A stretch of DNA of 64,000 nt, taken from NCBI GenBank assembly GCA_004352715.1, contig SCFE01000030.1, forward strand, positions 267,110 to 331,109. Reading direction: 5' to 3'. The position numbers and the translations under genes are program-made. Each line of letters opens with the position of its first letter. Position 1 is the first letter of the stretch. Below the pieces are notes generated by a model that ran no database searches, was not told where the DNA came from, and was given only the letters and a program-made list of their open reading frames with translations. The stretch is from Hofstenia miamia (taxonomy: Eukaryota > Xenacoelomorpha > Acoela). Shown in pieces: positions 1-12,034 of the stretch.

Positions 1-750
1 TATATATATATAGTTATCGAAAGCCAATGACCAATTAAAAATATATGTTATTATAGTAAATTTTATATAAGAGAAAATGATGTGAATGTATATTACAGAA
101 CAAATCAATTTATTCTTTTAGTTCATAATCGTATTAGCACTTTAAATAAAAAATTTTATGAAGAATTAGTATTAGTATAAGAACTAGTTGAAATGTTTTA
201 AAATTAAATAAAATATTCAGTTAATCTAAAATATTTATGAATGGAAAATATAGAAAAAAGTAGAAAAGAATTTCATAGAAATTAAAATTTGTAAGAACAT
301 GATGAAATATTATTAATAATCAAGGTTTGGAAAATTCTTTTCATGATGGATGTGGGAATTGTTGGGAAAATTTTTCAATCTAAGTTTTGAAGTGGTTTAA
401 TAATTAATATTTTAGTAAATATAGATCTTAACATATCCTATTTAAACAACTTTATCAAACTTTTTCAATGCATACATGTGATAAAATTTGAGGTAAGATG
501 ACTTAAGTTCATTTTGATTTATAAAAACATTAAGTGATTTATGCCAACTTCATTTTTGTCATTTTATTCAAATTCTGTAAATACAAATACTGTGGAAATT
601 AAGAAATTAAATTATATTTAGAAGTCTAATGCAATTTAATAATCATTGTGTTTGCATTAAAATTTTTAAATGAATTATATTGCTAGGAGTTGTCTTATTG
701 TAAAAAAAGAGTTTTCGTTCACTAAAAATTGTATTCGATAAAAGCTTAGA
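1..750. other. AT-rich sequence upstream of ZIC; no gene seen
   Basis: Very AT-rich DNA that opens with a short (TA)n run (1-12). I see no coding potential, RNA gene or clear transposon here. It lies directly upstream of the ZIC promoter and may hold regulatory sites that cannot be recognised by eye. Confidence 0.5.
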
Positions 751-754
751 ATGA

Positions 755-969
755 ATTTGATTGGCTAACGAATTGTAGCTATTAACGAATGTCTGTCAAT
801 CATGTTCTACTCAGCCAATGTAATTACCACAATGTTCACGACGTCATAGCGCGTCAACAAGAAATAATTCACGCTTAAATACAAGTCAAAGTTCGATAGA
901 CAGCACTCAAGCGGGCCAGGCAAGCAATATTCGCACCCAAAATTAAAATTAGTACTCCGCGACTGTAGC
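755..969 (+). promoter_or_regulatory. Putative ZIC promoter and 5' UTR with two CCAAT boxes
   Basis: The 215 bp before the ZIC start codon are richer in GC and CpG than the DNA further upstream. Two CCAAT boxes are visible about 55 bp apart, one inverted (ATTGG at 760-764) and one direct (CCAAT at 815-819). CCAAT pairs are typical NF-Y sites in metazoan proximal promoters. A weak TATA-like TTAAATA lies near 876. The transcription start is not determined; the promoter call is inferred from position and motifs. Confidence 0.45.
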
Positions 970-3098
970 ATGAGCGTTGATGTTTTAAGATATATGGATC
1001 CACACAGCTCTTTTGGCAAATTAAACTTCGGGCTATCTACAGTAGAAACAGATCAAGCATCTTCATTAGCCCCATACATAGACTCAGCAGTCAATCCGGG
1101 AATAAAAATATCCCCTGGTCCTCAAATGGATGCATTCTCTTCAAACAATGCTTTCCAAACAGCCGGTTATTCGCAAATGCCGTATACAGGCACATCCAGA
1201 GAATTTCTTCTGCGATCTTCCCAAAGTGATTATGGAATGTTTAACCCTGCACCACAAGCTGACTCACAGATGCTTTTTTCTTCATTTGGTGAACAAACAT
1301 GCACCCCAGGAGCCACATTTCCAATGAATTCGTTTTATGGGGCACGACATGATCAACAGTTTGGAGGATTTCGCGATCCTTTTGCAGCTCAACTTAATCC
1401 AATGCATGGCGCTTTTTTTCGTTACATGCGCCAACCTCTAAAACAAGACTTATCCTGCTTATGGATCGATCAAGAACAAGCTGAACCCAAAAAAGCCTGC
1501 AACAAATCTTTCACAACAATGCATGAACTTGTAACACATTTGACAGTTGAACATGTTGGTGGACCTGAACAAAGCGTGCATACATGCCATTGGCAAGCAT
1601 GCACAAGAGCAGGGAAGCCCTTCAAAGCAAAGTACAAACTAATCAATCATATTCGAGTTCACACGGGTGAAAAACCCTTTCCCTGTCCATTCCCTGGCTG
1701 TGGGAAAGTTTTCGCACGAAGTGAAAATCTCAAGATACACAAAAGAACTCATACAGGTATTTTTCAATTTTTTATTATATATTTAAAAATTTGTTTCTCC
1801 CTAATCTACCGAATCATACAAACTTTCTTTTTAAAAGCATGCTATCATAAATAAATTGATAAAAGCTATTGTACCGTTTAAATGGTTCTTAGGTTCGTTG
1901 AAATTGTGATTTACACTATAATTTAGTATCAGTTTTTCTAAAATGATATATATAATAGTTTTAATTGTTCCATTGTTTTCAAATATGCCTCATTCAAGAT
2001 GAAAATGTGATTTCTTAATTTAAGAAACTTATTAAGGGCTTAGTGAATGACTTTCAGTAAGTAAATTATGTTCTAAACCGTGAAATTACGGACAATTAAC
2101 CAATTTAGCCCTAAAAACATTGATTGGTAATCGAGCACAATCAAAACAATAATTAACTTTAATTTATTGTTAAATATGTTTTTCTTTCATTTGGCGCTCT
2201 TGGGTTACCTTTGTATTGTAATTTAGAAGAGAACAAACAAAAAATCTGTTACCCAAAGAAAATAGACTTATTGATTTAGTAATGTATTAATTACACATTA
2301 AATAACCTCAATATTTATTTTTTTTCCAATTCTGCATGTATAAAAAATGGTACTCAAATATTTAAATAAATGTGAATTATTGAAATAATTAATTATGATT
2401 ACTTCCTGAAAAATAAAATTTAGAAAATTATAGCTCAATGTATCAATGAAAATTCCACAAATTACTAAAAAATTAACACTTTTCAGAAATTTTTAAGGGT
2501 AGACCTGCAGCAAATAGAGCTAAACAATGCATCGTGAGTTTCAAATATGTGAAGCACTTGTAAATATAAATAATTATTATTATAAAAATTGTAGTATAAC
2601 CCGATTATAATACTTATGCATTTAGGAGAAAAGCCTTTCAAATGCGACTACCCTGGCTGTGACAGACGTTTTGCAAACAGCTCAGATAGAAAAAAGCATT
2701 CACATGTACACACTTCTGACAAACCTTACAACTGCAAATACCGTAACTGTGATAAATCATACACCCATCCATCATCTTTGCGAAAACACATGAAAATCCA
2801 TGGAAAAGAAATTGACGAAGAAGCCTCAGATTCAGAAGCCCCCTCGATATCACCTGTAGCAGAAATTAAACAAGAAATAGGTTCTCCACAACAGTTAGTA
2901 CCAGACCATCATCAGATATCCCAACAACCAACATCACAACCTTCCACTAACCTCAACGAATGGTATGTCTGCCAGTCCGATGCCTCACAGTTCCAGATCC
3001 CCGGAACAGGACTCAGTTATCCACAACAGACTTCGGGATACTCAACTAATCCCATGGACCACAATCAAGGAGACTTTTTACCATCCTTGCTATCTTAG
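970..3098 (+). CDS. Zic: ZIC / odd-paired family C2H2 zinc-finger transcription factor, join(970..1756,2626..3098)
   Basis: Nuclear DNA-binding transcription factor of the GLI/ZIC family, known for roles in neural and mesodermal patterning. The predicted protein has 419 residues. A ZOC-type motif ([10 protein letters not shown]) lies at about 75-84 and the N-flanking finger box ([13 protein letters not shown]) at 149-161. Five fingers follow: ZF1 C163/C177/H190/H195 with the long ZIC-type Cys spacing, ZF2 C206/C211/H227/H231, ZF3 C239/C244/H257/H261, ZF4 C269/C274/H287/H291, ZF5 C299/C304/H317/H321. NEWYV is at 373-377. The donor is CATACAG|GT at 1756/1757 and the acceptor TTTAG|GAGAA at 2625/2626. 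The join is phase 1, restores HTG-EKPF exactly, and falls between ZF3 and ZF4, where I recall other bilaterian ZIC genes having an intron. The first ATG at 970 is used; M9 is an alternative. ZF5 has CX4C instead of the usual CX2C. Family assignment is near certain; orthology to a particular ZIC paralogue is not claimed. Confidence 0.96.
1757..2625 (+). other. Intron 1 of the ZIC gene (869 bp)
   Basis: GT at 1757-1758 and AG at 2624-2625 bound an AT-rich segment. Unspliced, the frame runs into a stop at 1854 after a hydrophobic tail with no family similarity, while the spliced frame continues the conserved finger linker. No nested gene or transposon was recognised inside. Confidence 0.93.
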
Positions 3099-3424
3099 TG
3101 ATTAATTAATTATTTTAAATCTGGTGCACACTGACAAATTCAGGGGATGTAATAACTTATTGTTTAAATTGAAAATTACAAATTGCGATTCCCTCGATTT
3201 GTTTAAATCACAAATGCAGTACTTTCAAAAACTGTGTGCCTATAAGTAGCGATGTCTACTTCTAATTATATCTATTTTGTAAATATTTCTGCATTAATTT
3301 AGCAGTCACAAGTATTGTTTATACAATGTATTTAATTTGACTTGTACAAAACATTTCCCACTGAATAGTTACGTGAATAAAATCAAACATTTCCCACTTG
3401 GTTTTATGTAAAATACTTAATAAA
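3099..3424 (+). terminator. ZIC 3' UTR with two AATAAA polyadenylation signals
   Basis: The TAG stop (3096-3098) is followed by AT-rich sequence with AATAAA at 3376-3381 and again at 3419-3424, about 280-325 bp downstream. Either could direct cleavage. A short direct repeat (ACATTTCCCACT) brackets the first signal. The UTR end is inferred, not measured. Confidence 0.6.
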
Positions 3425-4232
3425 TTCGCGCGTTGAAACATTAGGTCACACCTGTTCGCTTATCTAGACGTGTTGGTATCTAGTTAAGCTTAGAAGAATA
3501 AGGTAATATTTAGGCAACTTTCACTTGATATTTCAAAATAAGGCGTTATCTACCGAATGTGTGGTTTTGTCAAATGAATGTTACGTCTCAACAAATCTTG
3601 CTGATCGCTTTATAGAGACATTCGTCTTATATGACAAGCAAAAGTTAATTCGCAGACTAACGTACTCTAACAAGTTTTAATCAACTGCTCAACCGGTTTA
3701 TACCTTTCTTCCAATGTGTATGCAATACGCCAAAAACTTCTTTCTCGGCGATATTCTTTGTGTAATCCCTTGCAATTCGAAACTAATTCTCAAATACATA
3801 ATACAATTAATGAAAGTCGCAGATAAATAATTCAATTTGTACATTTTTCAGTTTATTTTGAAACAGTCAACTGCACAAAAAAACTATCAGTTTGATTTTT
3901 CCATTTTACTTTCTTCTCAATTACTACTAAAAATAACAGCTGACATGTAGATAATAATTGATTTATTCAATCAGTTTCAAATAAGGCTCTCAAAATTTGG
4001 AAGTGAAACGAAAACTTAACGTGAACTATCAACAAAATTTTTTATAAATATTCTCCACATTTCTATTAACAGAGACATTGAAAATCTAGTTTAACATATT
4101 CATCAATTCATTTGAAATTGTGGTTGGAAACAATTAATAATTCTGAACCGTTACAGCTTTAATGTTAAATATATAAACTCTTAGCAAGCTTGCGAATGAG
4201 CTTTAATCAATTTGAGACAAAAATTTTTATAT

Positions 4233-4235
<3 letters not shown>

Positions 4236-4271
<36 letters not shown>
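4236..4271. repeat. (TA)n microsatellite
   Basis: A pure alternating TA tract of about 36 bp. Confidence 0.95.
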
Positions 4272-4273
<2 letters not shown>

Positions 4274-6101
4274 TCTTATACTGCTGCAATAATACTATAA
4301 TACAAGTTCTTCAATAGCCAATATTTAAGTATATTTTACACAAAAACATTCAATAAAAAGCGTACTCTTGCAAAAACATTATTTTAACAAACCTAAACTA
4401 TTTGAGGTCATTGATTTTAAAATAATACACTTAATAGAACACAAATAACTATTAGTTGTTTGAGCGAAATTGCTGTTTATAAACTCGCCATTTGCTAAAA
4501 AAAATCCAAGGTAAATATAATTCTCCCAACACGCTGCAAAATCTGAAAATTTGCATATATATTTCAGGAAGTTGTTCTAATATACATTTGTATCATGAAT
4601 TGAATAAAACAATAATTCAGTTTGCACATCATTGATGGAATACAAATTATTTGTACTGGAAGATACCAATTTAGGAGCAACATATTTGGATATTTTAAGC
4701 CTGAAGGATAACAAAAGTATTCTAAGCTTTGATAATGTAAGCGTGCATACCGTGCACTGATAGCTTAATATTCTTTATTAGTTTGCTAGATTGTTTTTCA
4801 CTCACATTTACTGTGCTGTTTATTTCTGTTCTTAGAAAATAACATAATTTTTGAAAGAAATATACAAATATGAATATTAAATTCCCTAACATATATATAT
4901 CATTCTTTTACAATGTATTTTTCAATTGTCAATATAAAATCTAAGGTAAAATCGCAAATTTTACTGAAAATTTATTTAAAAATTTGCATGTTCATTTACA
5001 AAAGCAGTAAAATTTCAGATTGTTTTACTAATTTCAATCGCTTCCTTTCAGAATAGACTTTCATGAGAATAAGTTGCTAGTTCCATATCTACTTGCTTTT
5101 CAATCACTAAAACAATAGTTACCATAAGAGTTGTTTAAAGAAAGTTATCAATGGAAATTGTAACTAATGAAGAAATAATTGTTGTTAAATTACACTAATT
5201 AAGGGTGTATTCGTTAAGAAAATTTAGAATAATTACATTTATAGTTTTAAAAATATGGTAATATTTCCCAGGAAGCACTTGTGACCATGTCAGAAAAGTG
5301 AGTGGCAGAAAATATTGACTTGAGATGGGAGTAGACAGATTATGGGCAAATTAGAGCAATGATCTTCGATTCACTGTATGATGCCACCTGTGTTCGATAA
5401 CTTACGAGATCTGCTAGAGTCGGGAATAAAACAATAAATTACTTTAAAAACAAACGCTACAAGACAGAATTAGGATATATGTAAGACAATTATTAGCACA
5501 AATACGATTTGCTGGAAGTCATATCAAACTATGAGTGTAGCGTAATGCACATCAATTTTCTTCCTTAATAATATTCTGCTTAGTGGTGTAAAACCTTCTT
5601 ATGAAATAAAAAAACAAACATGGGAAACTGTTTTCAAAGATCAAATTACAGTAGACAAATTTCGCCTATAAAGTTCATTTTTAGAAATCTACCCGAAAAT
5701 ATTTGAACTGAACAAATTTAAGGGATTCAACAATTGACTTTACAGACATTTAATCATTTTTTATTTGGAAAAATATTTTAAAATAATGAAATACGTTCAA
5801 AAATAGATGGAGAAATTTTGACTAATATAAGATAAACAAATAAATAAATAATGATAAACATTATTGAAATTTTTTTAATATATGCATTGTTTTCTAATTA
5901 TACCTTATTTAGGCGGTTTTGTTCATTTTAAAAACAGTAGACTATTCATTTTCTTTACTATATATATATGTATGTATGTATATANTTTTGAATAAATGCG
6001 CCCTTTATAAGTGTTTCAGATAAGTTAAGCATAAAATAATATCACAAGATTTGTAGATCTTTGTTTTGTCTTATATAACTTTTTGCATAATACAGCGTCA
6101 A

Positions 6102-6466
6102 TGTACTCTTTTGAGTACACATATATTTTAACTTATTAGACTGCCACATGTTAGCAATTGAACATAGAAAGTTTATATATGTTTAATACAATGCCAATCA
6201 CATTATATTTACATAGGTATTTCTATATACTTGCAATATTAATGCTTGAAATTAATAATATCTTGATTGTTTGTCTTGAACATTTTGACATGACTTTTGT
6301 GCAATCAAAATTTTCTATAGAAAATGCTTAACATGTTGTAGCCAAGAATGCACTAAAATAGAATAACATACGTTTACTAAATTTAGTGGTAAAACTTATT
6401 GCGTACCAATACAATGATTTCTATTTATGTGATTAGCTATTTATCTTGTGTACTCAAAAGAGTACA
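6102..6466. repeat. Pair of palindromes in inverted orientation, possible MITE ends
   Basis: TGTACTC-TTTT-GAGTACA occurs at 6102-6119 and its reverse complement TGTACTC-AAAA-GAGTACA at 6449-6466. Each is a perfect 7-bp-arm hairpin with a 4-bp loop. Both share outer bases so that together they form an inverted repeat of about 19-20 bp enclosing 329 bp of AT-rich DNA. This looks like the palindromic ends of a small non-autonomous transposon, but no target-site duplication was found. Confidence 0.5.
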
Positions 6467-8079
6467 CTGCCGGCGACGAGGTTAAGTAAACGTGCACTAC
6501 TATTAAAATATGTTTTATTGAAATAAATTTCAATCAGTTTTAAAAAATTGTTGTCAAATTGGTATGAAACATGAAGAGTATATGTTGATGAATGCAGTTT
6601 TGATAGAAAAGAAATATAGTCTTGTATAGGTATAATTTCTATTCGTGCCATTGGTAAAAAGTGAACAGACTGCGTGTTTCAACAGTTAGGTCTGTCAAAA
6701 AATACATATTGATGTATACAACTTGTCATATTCCAAAGTAAGCTTTTTCAGATTTTTTCAGCAGTCCTATTTATTTAAACAATAAAACAACTGTATTAAA
6801 CTCTGTTTATCTTGTACAATGTTTCAATGAGCATTAAGTTTAAAAGTTTATATGGGGCGCAAAACCACAACCTTCTTGACATGATATTTCTCAAGTTACT
6901 GCTACTGCTCATGCTAAAATTTCCTTATACGGCTGGCAAGTGGACCTCGCAATAACTAGAAATATATTTTCCCGGCATTTCAGAATTATCAAGGTACATT
7001 ATTCAGTATCTTAAATTAGTTAGAAAATTTACTAGATTATGGTAAATAGTCTAAGCAACCTGTTGAATGTAACACAAATAAATAAATAAATTCAAAGAAA
7101 TTAGTGAATGATTATAGCGCAATTGATAAGTACTTAGCCTTATTTGCCACACAAGGGGGTTTTATACAGCCCACTAATAAAAATTTATTTACTAGTTAAT
7201 TTTTTTAAATGAAAATTTTTGCTTTATAAAGCAATTTTTCATCTACAAAATGAGGGCATTGGATATGTGGCAAGAAGGAAAATATGGCATTTTTTAAGTT
7301 TTGAATTTTTTTATTTGAATAAATTTTATGATGCTTTCTGATTTAAAAAAATCTGCTTAATTTTTTATAGGAGGTCTTTTACTTTACAATAAACATAAAA
7401 TGCCGCAATAGCGTACAAAAACAGTAGTTTCATCTAAAAACACAATATAACATAAGAATTTTTTAATATTTTTGACAAAAATCTTATAGCAAAAGAACGG
7501 GAGGATGAAATTACTTCAAGTTTTGTAGAATACTTCTGATACTATAACAGTAAAAGTCACCAAACCTTAAACATATCGAGGTTTTCAAAAAGGTAAAATT
7601 TATAAAGTATATATTTGGCGGAATCAACCCACTTTGTGACTAATAAGGCTAACGTTACATCTATTTTTTTTGAAAAATGTTTAGGCATAGAAAAAACGAG
7701 TAGCCAAAGCTCGTTGCACATCTAATATCTTCCTCTAACGGATTTGTTTCGATTTCACTAAGTGAATGTAAACTAAGTCATTTCCTTAAATATAAATTTT
7801 GAAAGATTTTAAATTTTGTTGGAAAATTATATACTTTGAGTTTTGTTTCTCAAATTCCAATGAAGAAACTCAAACGCAATTTTTAGTTTCCAAGGACTCA
7901 ACCAAGCAATGGAAGTGCTATTTTAAGAAACAAAAATTAATAATAGTGGCTATTAGAATGATGTCAGTTTTAAAATACGTAAAAAATGCATGGTCTGTCA
8001 CTATACATAGTTTAAAAAAAGGAAATACATATACTTAAGTTTGAGAAATGGTCGAAAGTATTGTGATCAAAATAATGTC

Positions 8080-8082
<3 letters not shown>

Positions 8083-8125
<43 letters not shown>
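8083..8125. repeat. (TA)n microsatellite
   Basis: A pure alternating TA tract of about 43 bp. Confidence 0.95.
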
Positions 8126-8128
<3 letters not shown>

Positions 8129-9462
8129 ATTATTTATTCAGATTGATTTATACATAGTAGATATACAACAATATCTTCGTTAGTGATAAATAGTGTAAAT
8201 TTCAACAATGTATGTATGAAAAAATTCTCCATAAAAAATTTTTCCATCTATTTTTGAACGTATCTCATTGTTACTTTTAATATGCATGAATCTGAATAAT
8301 ATCTTTTTGATGTTTTATACATTTATATATATATATATATATACATGTATATACACGTATATATTTTAAAAATAGTATTATAGTATGTTGTATTTTACAA
8401 CGCTTATCAATTAATTTAATATTATTTTTAGCTGTAAATTCTTTTCAAATTTCTGCATTCGAATTTTTAAGGGATTAAGGATTAAATAAAACACCTTCAA
8501 TTAGAAATACGAAAAATTAAATAATATCCAATATTATTAGAATTGTGGTTTTCCTTAAAGCTTTGTGTATTCATACTTAAAATAAGTTCGAATATCTTGT
8601 TTAAATTATGCTTTAGGTTTCTTAGGGCAAATAAAATTGATTCTATTCCAAGTTTTGTCTTAACTATGGATGTGCCTATTTCATACTCGGGGTTCTAACT
8701 TTTGTAGTTTTATTTCAGAATAATTAGTAGTATATACCCTCATCAATTATAATTTTAAGACTTAGTCTCTTATAAGAATGTCCAGAAGAATGTAAACAGT
8801 ATATTCACCAATTAAATTTGAGATGAAATATAAAAGTTTGAGTTTCTCATTGACTTCTTGAATTTTACTATCGACATGAATTACATGCTCTTCTTCTGCA
8901 TCTATTTGCAATACTTCTTGACAATGTGATGCGCAATGCTTACAGCAGAATGTGATAATTTCTATAGGTATTGTAATAAATACTTCTCCAGAGAATACTG
9001 GAGAATAATTTATAGCATTAGAGGCAAAGCATCAAAATAAATGGTGAGAGATGCTCCAATCGAATTTCATCCAATGAGCGTTGAAAACTTCAAGTTTAAC
9101 TCCTAGCAACATTTTTCATTAAAAGTTCACTGTTCGCAATATATTACCGAATAAATATGCAAAACTAACAAATTGAATTATATATTGAAACATAGGCGTG
9201 AAAACTTATTTGGTTAATTTCAAAGAAATATTGTTTCAGTGCTTCATTGACATTTAGAGTACTGTGCAAAAATCATTGCGACGATTTGCATTCAAAATTA
9301 GAAACCGAGAATTCTTAAATAACAAATTTGGAAACATATATATACGAGCATAATAAAATTTGACATCTACAAAAGCTGCTCCTATTTCCTACGATTTATT
9401 TCAAAAATAGTTATAAATTTCTGACAAAGGGTGTCAAAATATGAAACAGCACAAAAATAACG

Positions 9463-9487
9463 TATATATATATATATATATATATAT
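9463..9487. repeat. (TA)n microsatellite
   Basis: A pure alternating TA tract of about 25 bp. Confidence 0.9.
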
Positions 9488-11642
9488 CAATGTATAATAT
9501 GAAAATACACACATTTTATATACGTATATACATGAATTTTAGATGGCAGCATTAATACATTTTGAATTAGAAAAACCGCTTTACTGCAGAAATTGGTTGT
9601 AGCAGAGGTGAAATAGGGTTCGGATAGAGTTGAATTTTTGAAAAATATACGCAATTGAGCATCGATTTCAAAAATTTTTGTCGTCATTATTGCTATGCTA
9701 CATTTAGAAATTTGTAAATGCAAATATAAGGCTGAAAACCAATATCAGGTTGTAAATCAACTCCAAAAATTGTTTCCCTACTTTTGCAATTCGTGTTTGA
9801 GCAAGTCAGTGCTGTGCAAGTTAAGTATTGCTAGATCATATTATATATCAATGAAGCCTAAGCAGGTGGAGATTACATTACTGATAATGTGGTAAAAAGG
9901 ATTAGATTTCATTTAAAAGAAAAAACTAACTAAGCAACTCCATGAACCATGTGGTTTTGGTAATCAGAAAACAATTGATCCAGCGCGTAATATTTCTAAT
10001 TCAAATTGATGTGAAAATAAATACAAAGTTAAATAATCGTTGTAAAGATTACAAAGCAAATATCTAGGGCTCTTTCTGTGAGCTATGGTATGATCGCCCA
10101 TACGAACCAAATAAAAGTAAACTGTCAATTTTATGGAATATCTACACACAGTTACAATTGTAACACAAAAATAACTACAAGAAAATCATGAAATAATTCG
10201 ATTATTGCATTTTGCACACAATCAAACAATTGTTCAATAAATTTGCAATGTTCAATTTATTATTGTTTTCTTTGTTTGTTAAGTGAATATCTTGACCCTA
10301 ACAATTCAGTTCAAATTTAAATATTCACATTAAATGCCGAACCAAAGTCAGTAAGCAAAATGTATGTCTAAAACTTTTTGATTAAACTTGTTGATAGAAA
10401 TTATCTAAGCCCGCCAAATAAAAAGTTATAGCTATACCTCTAACCACCAATATTTCTTGCAATGGCTAAAGCTTCTGTTGCAACACTAAGAAATAAATGG
10501 GACAGCGACTGATCAATCAAATATTAAATGCAAAATATATTTTTCAACTGCAAGTCGACTCCAATATTGAATACCTATAAAATGATAAGTTAATATTTAG
10601 AATCTTTTTATTAGTATGCTATGCTAGTGTATGAAGAGGAAAGGGGTGTATCATTGTATTTATTAGAAGATTTCTGTAAATTACACACACACACGTATAT
10701 ATATATAACTTGTCCAATTACAATTTCAGGTGTAAATCAGATAACAGATACAATTTAACAGGTAATATAAATGGAAAGTGTAAAAATAATACTGTGAACT
10801 AAAGCAGCTACATAAATGTTGGCATTGGGGGCTGTTTGAACGCAGTATGCTATCCCGTTGTTCGTCAGTCAATCGACCAAATTGACGCGAGAGCGAAGCG
10901 CAAAACTTATGTTAGTAGTTATTAACAACTTGTCTATTTGAATCGATAACGAGTCCACTTATTAAAATTTTGACATCGTCTCTAATTGTCAGCCCTTACA
11001 ATTGAGATGTCAATAAACTTAGGTACAATTAATTGAGAGATGCCGAGTATTAAAAACATACACACATCAACACATGTAAATCACCGATTAGTTTATACAA
11101 GTTATTGCATTAAATCTACGAATACTGACAGTTTTCGACTCTGTCATTGATTCAAGCATTTACGGTTAAAACTTTTACAAGGCAAATATTATAATATTGA
11201 TGGACCTTACACTATCAGAGACTATTTAATGTAAGTCAGAAATTTTAACAATTATGCACCCTAAACTTTGAAAAAAGCCAGAATAAATATGTATCAAAAA
11301 ACGAATCAAAGCAATTACAAAAAAGCAAAACGAAAATTTCAGAATTATCATAAAAAAGTTAATAAAACAAATAACTATTCAGGTTTTTATGTAAACTTAA
11401 GCTTTCCAACAATTGAGTTTTCGTCTGTTTTTGTGAACTCATCAAAAATCATAAGTGGTCAAAAATAAAGCTCTTAAAATTATTGGATCTGACAATCATC
11501 CACAATGTCTGAGAAAAGAGAATATTTTTCAGTTAAGCTGTTGTTACAAACGAAAGCACAATTTCACAAACCCACTTCACACAAACATACCAAACATATT
11601 GAAATAACTAAAAATTTAGCATCAAAAACAATAAATCATTAT

Positions 11643-12034
11643 TAGAGATGTGCGGGACCGGTACCTTGTTCTGGTCTCGTATCTGATCCCACAATGACTG
11701 GAACCAGATACGGGTTGGGACCGGGAGCAGATAACTATATGTGCAAATTCTTACTTACCCTAGTATATTCAATTTGCTTAAAATAATAAGCTTAATATTA
11801 ATTTCACCAAATATTTTCCTTGGCTATATTTAGTTGCATTGTATGTTTTATTGTATCAATTAAACTTTGTTTAACTTGATATGTGACAGCAAAATTAAAG
11901 ACGTTAATGACTACAGGGACCAAACAGGGAAACTGACAAAAATATTAACTTTTCGGGATCGGAAACGAAAATAACTTTGAGAACAAGGATTGGATGGAAC
12001 ACGGACCAAATATAACTGGTTCCGTACACTGTTA
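11643..12034. mobile_element. Non-autonomous hAT-like DNA transposon, 392 bp, with 8-bp TSD
   Basis: The left end TAGAGATGTGCGGGACC and the reverse complement of the right end, TAACAGTGTACGGAACC, form imperfect terminal inverted repeats of the hAT type. The copy is bounded by an exact 8-bp direct repeat ATCATTAT (11635-11642 and 12035-12042), the duplication length produced by hAT transposases. The interior carries further GGACC/GGAACC motifs near both ends and no transposase reading frame, so it would need a transposase supplied in trans. The end choice could shift by one base because the flanking repeat is 9 bp if counted generously. Confidence 0.8.

Larger units (their letters stand above)
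3425..11634. other. Gene desert segment downstream of ZIC
   Basis: About 8 kb of very AT-rich DNA. Contents seen are (TA)n microsatellites at 4236-4271, 8083-8125 and 9463-9487, short TA/TG-type tracts near 5960, 8325 and 10685, a paired palindrome (6102-6466) and an 8-bp-arm hairpin (TTCTCCAG/CTGGAGAA, 8984-9005). Short open frames here have no family signature and biased composition, so none is called a gene. A GC/CpG-richer patch lies near 10830-10910. Confidence 0.6.
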
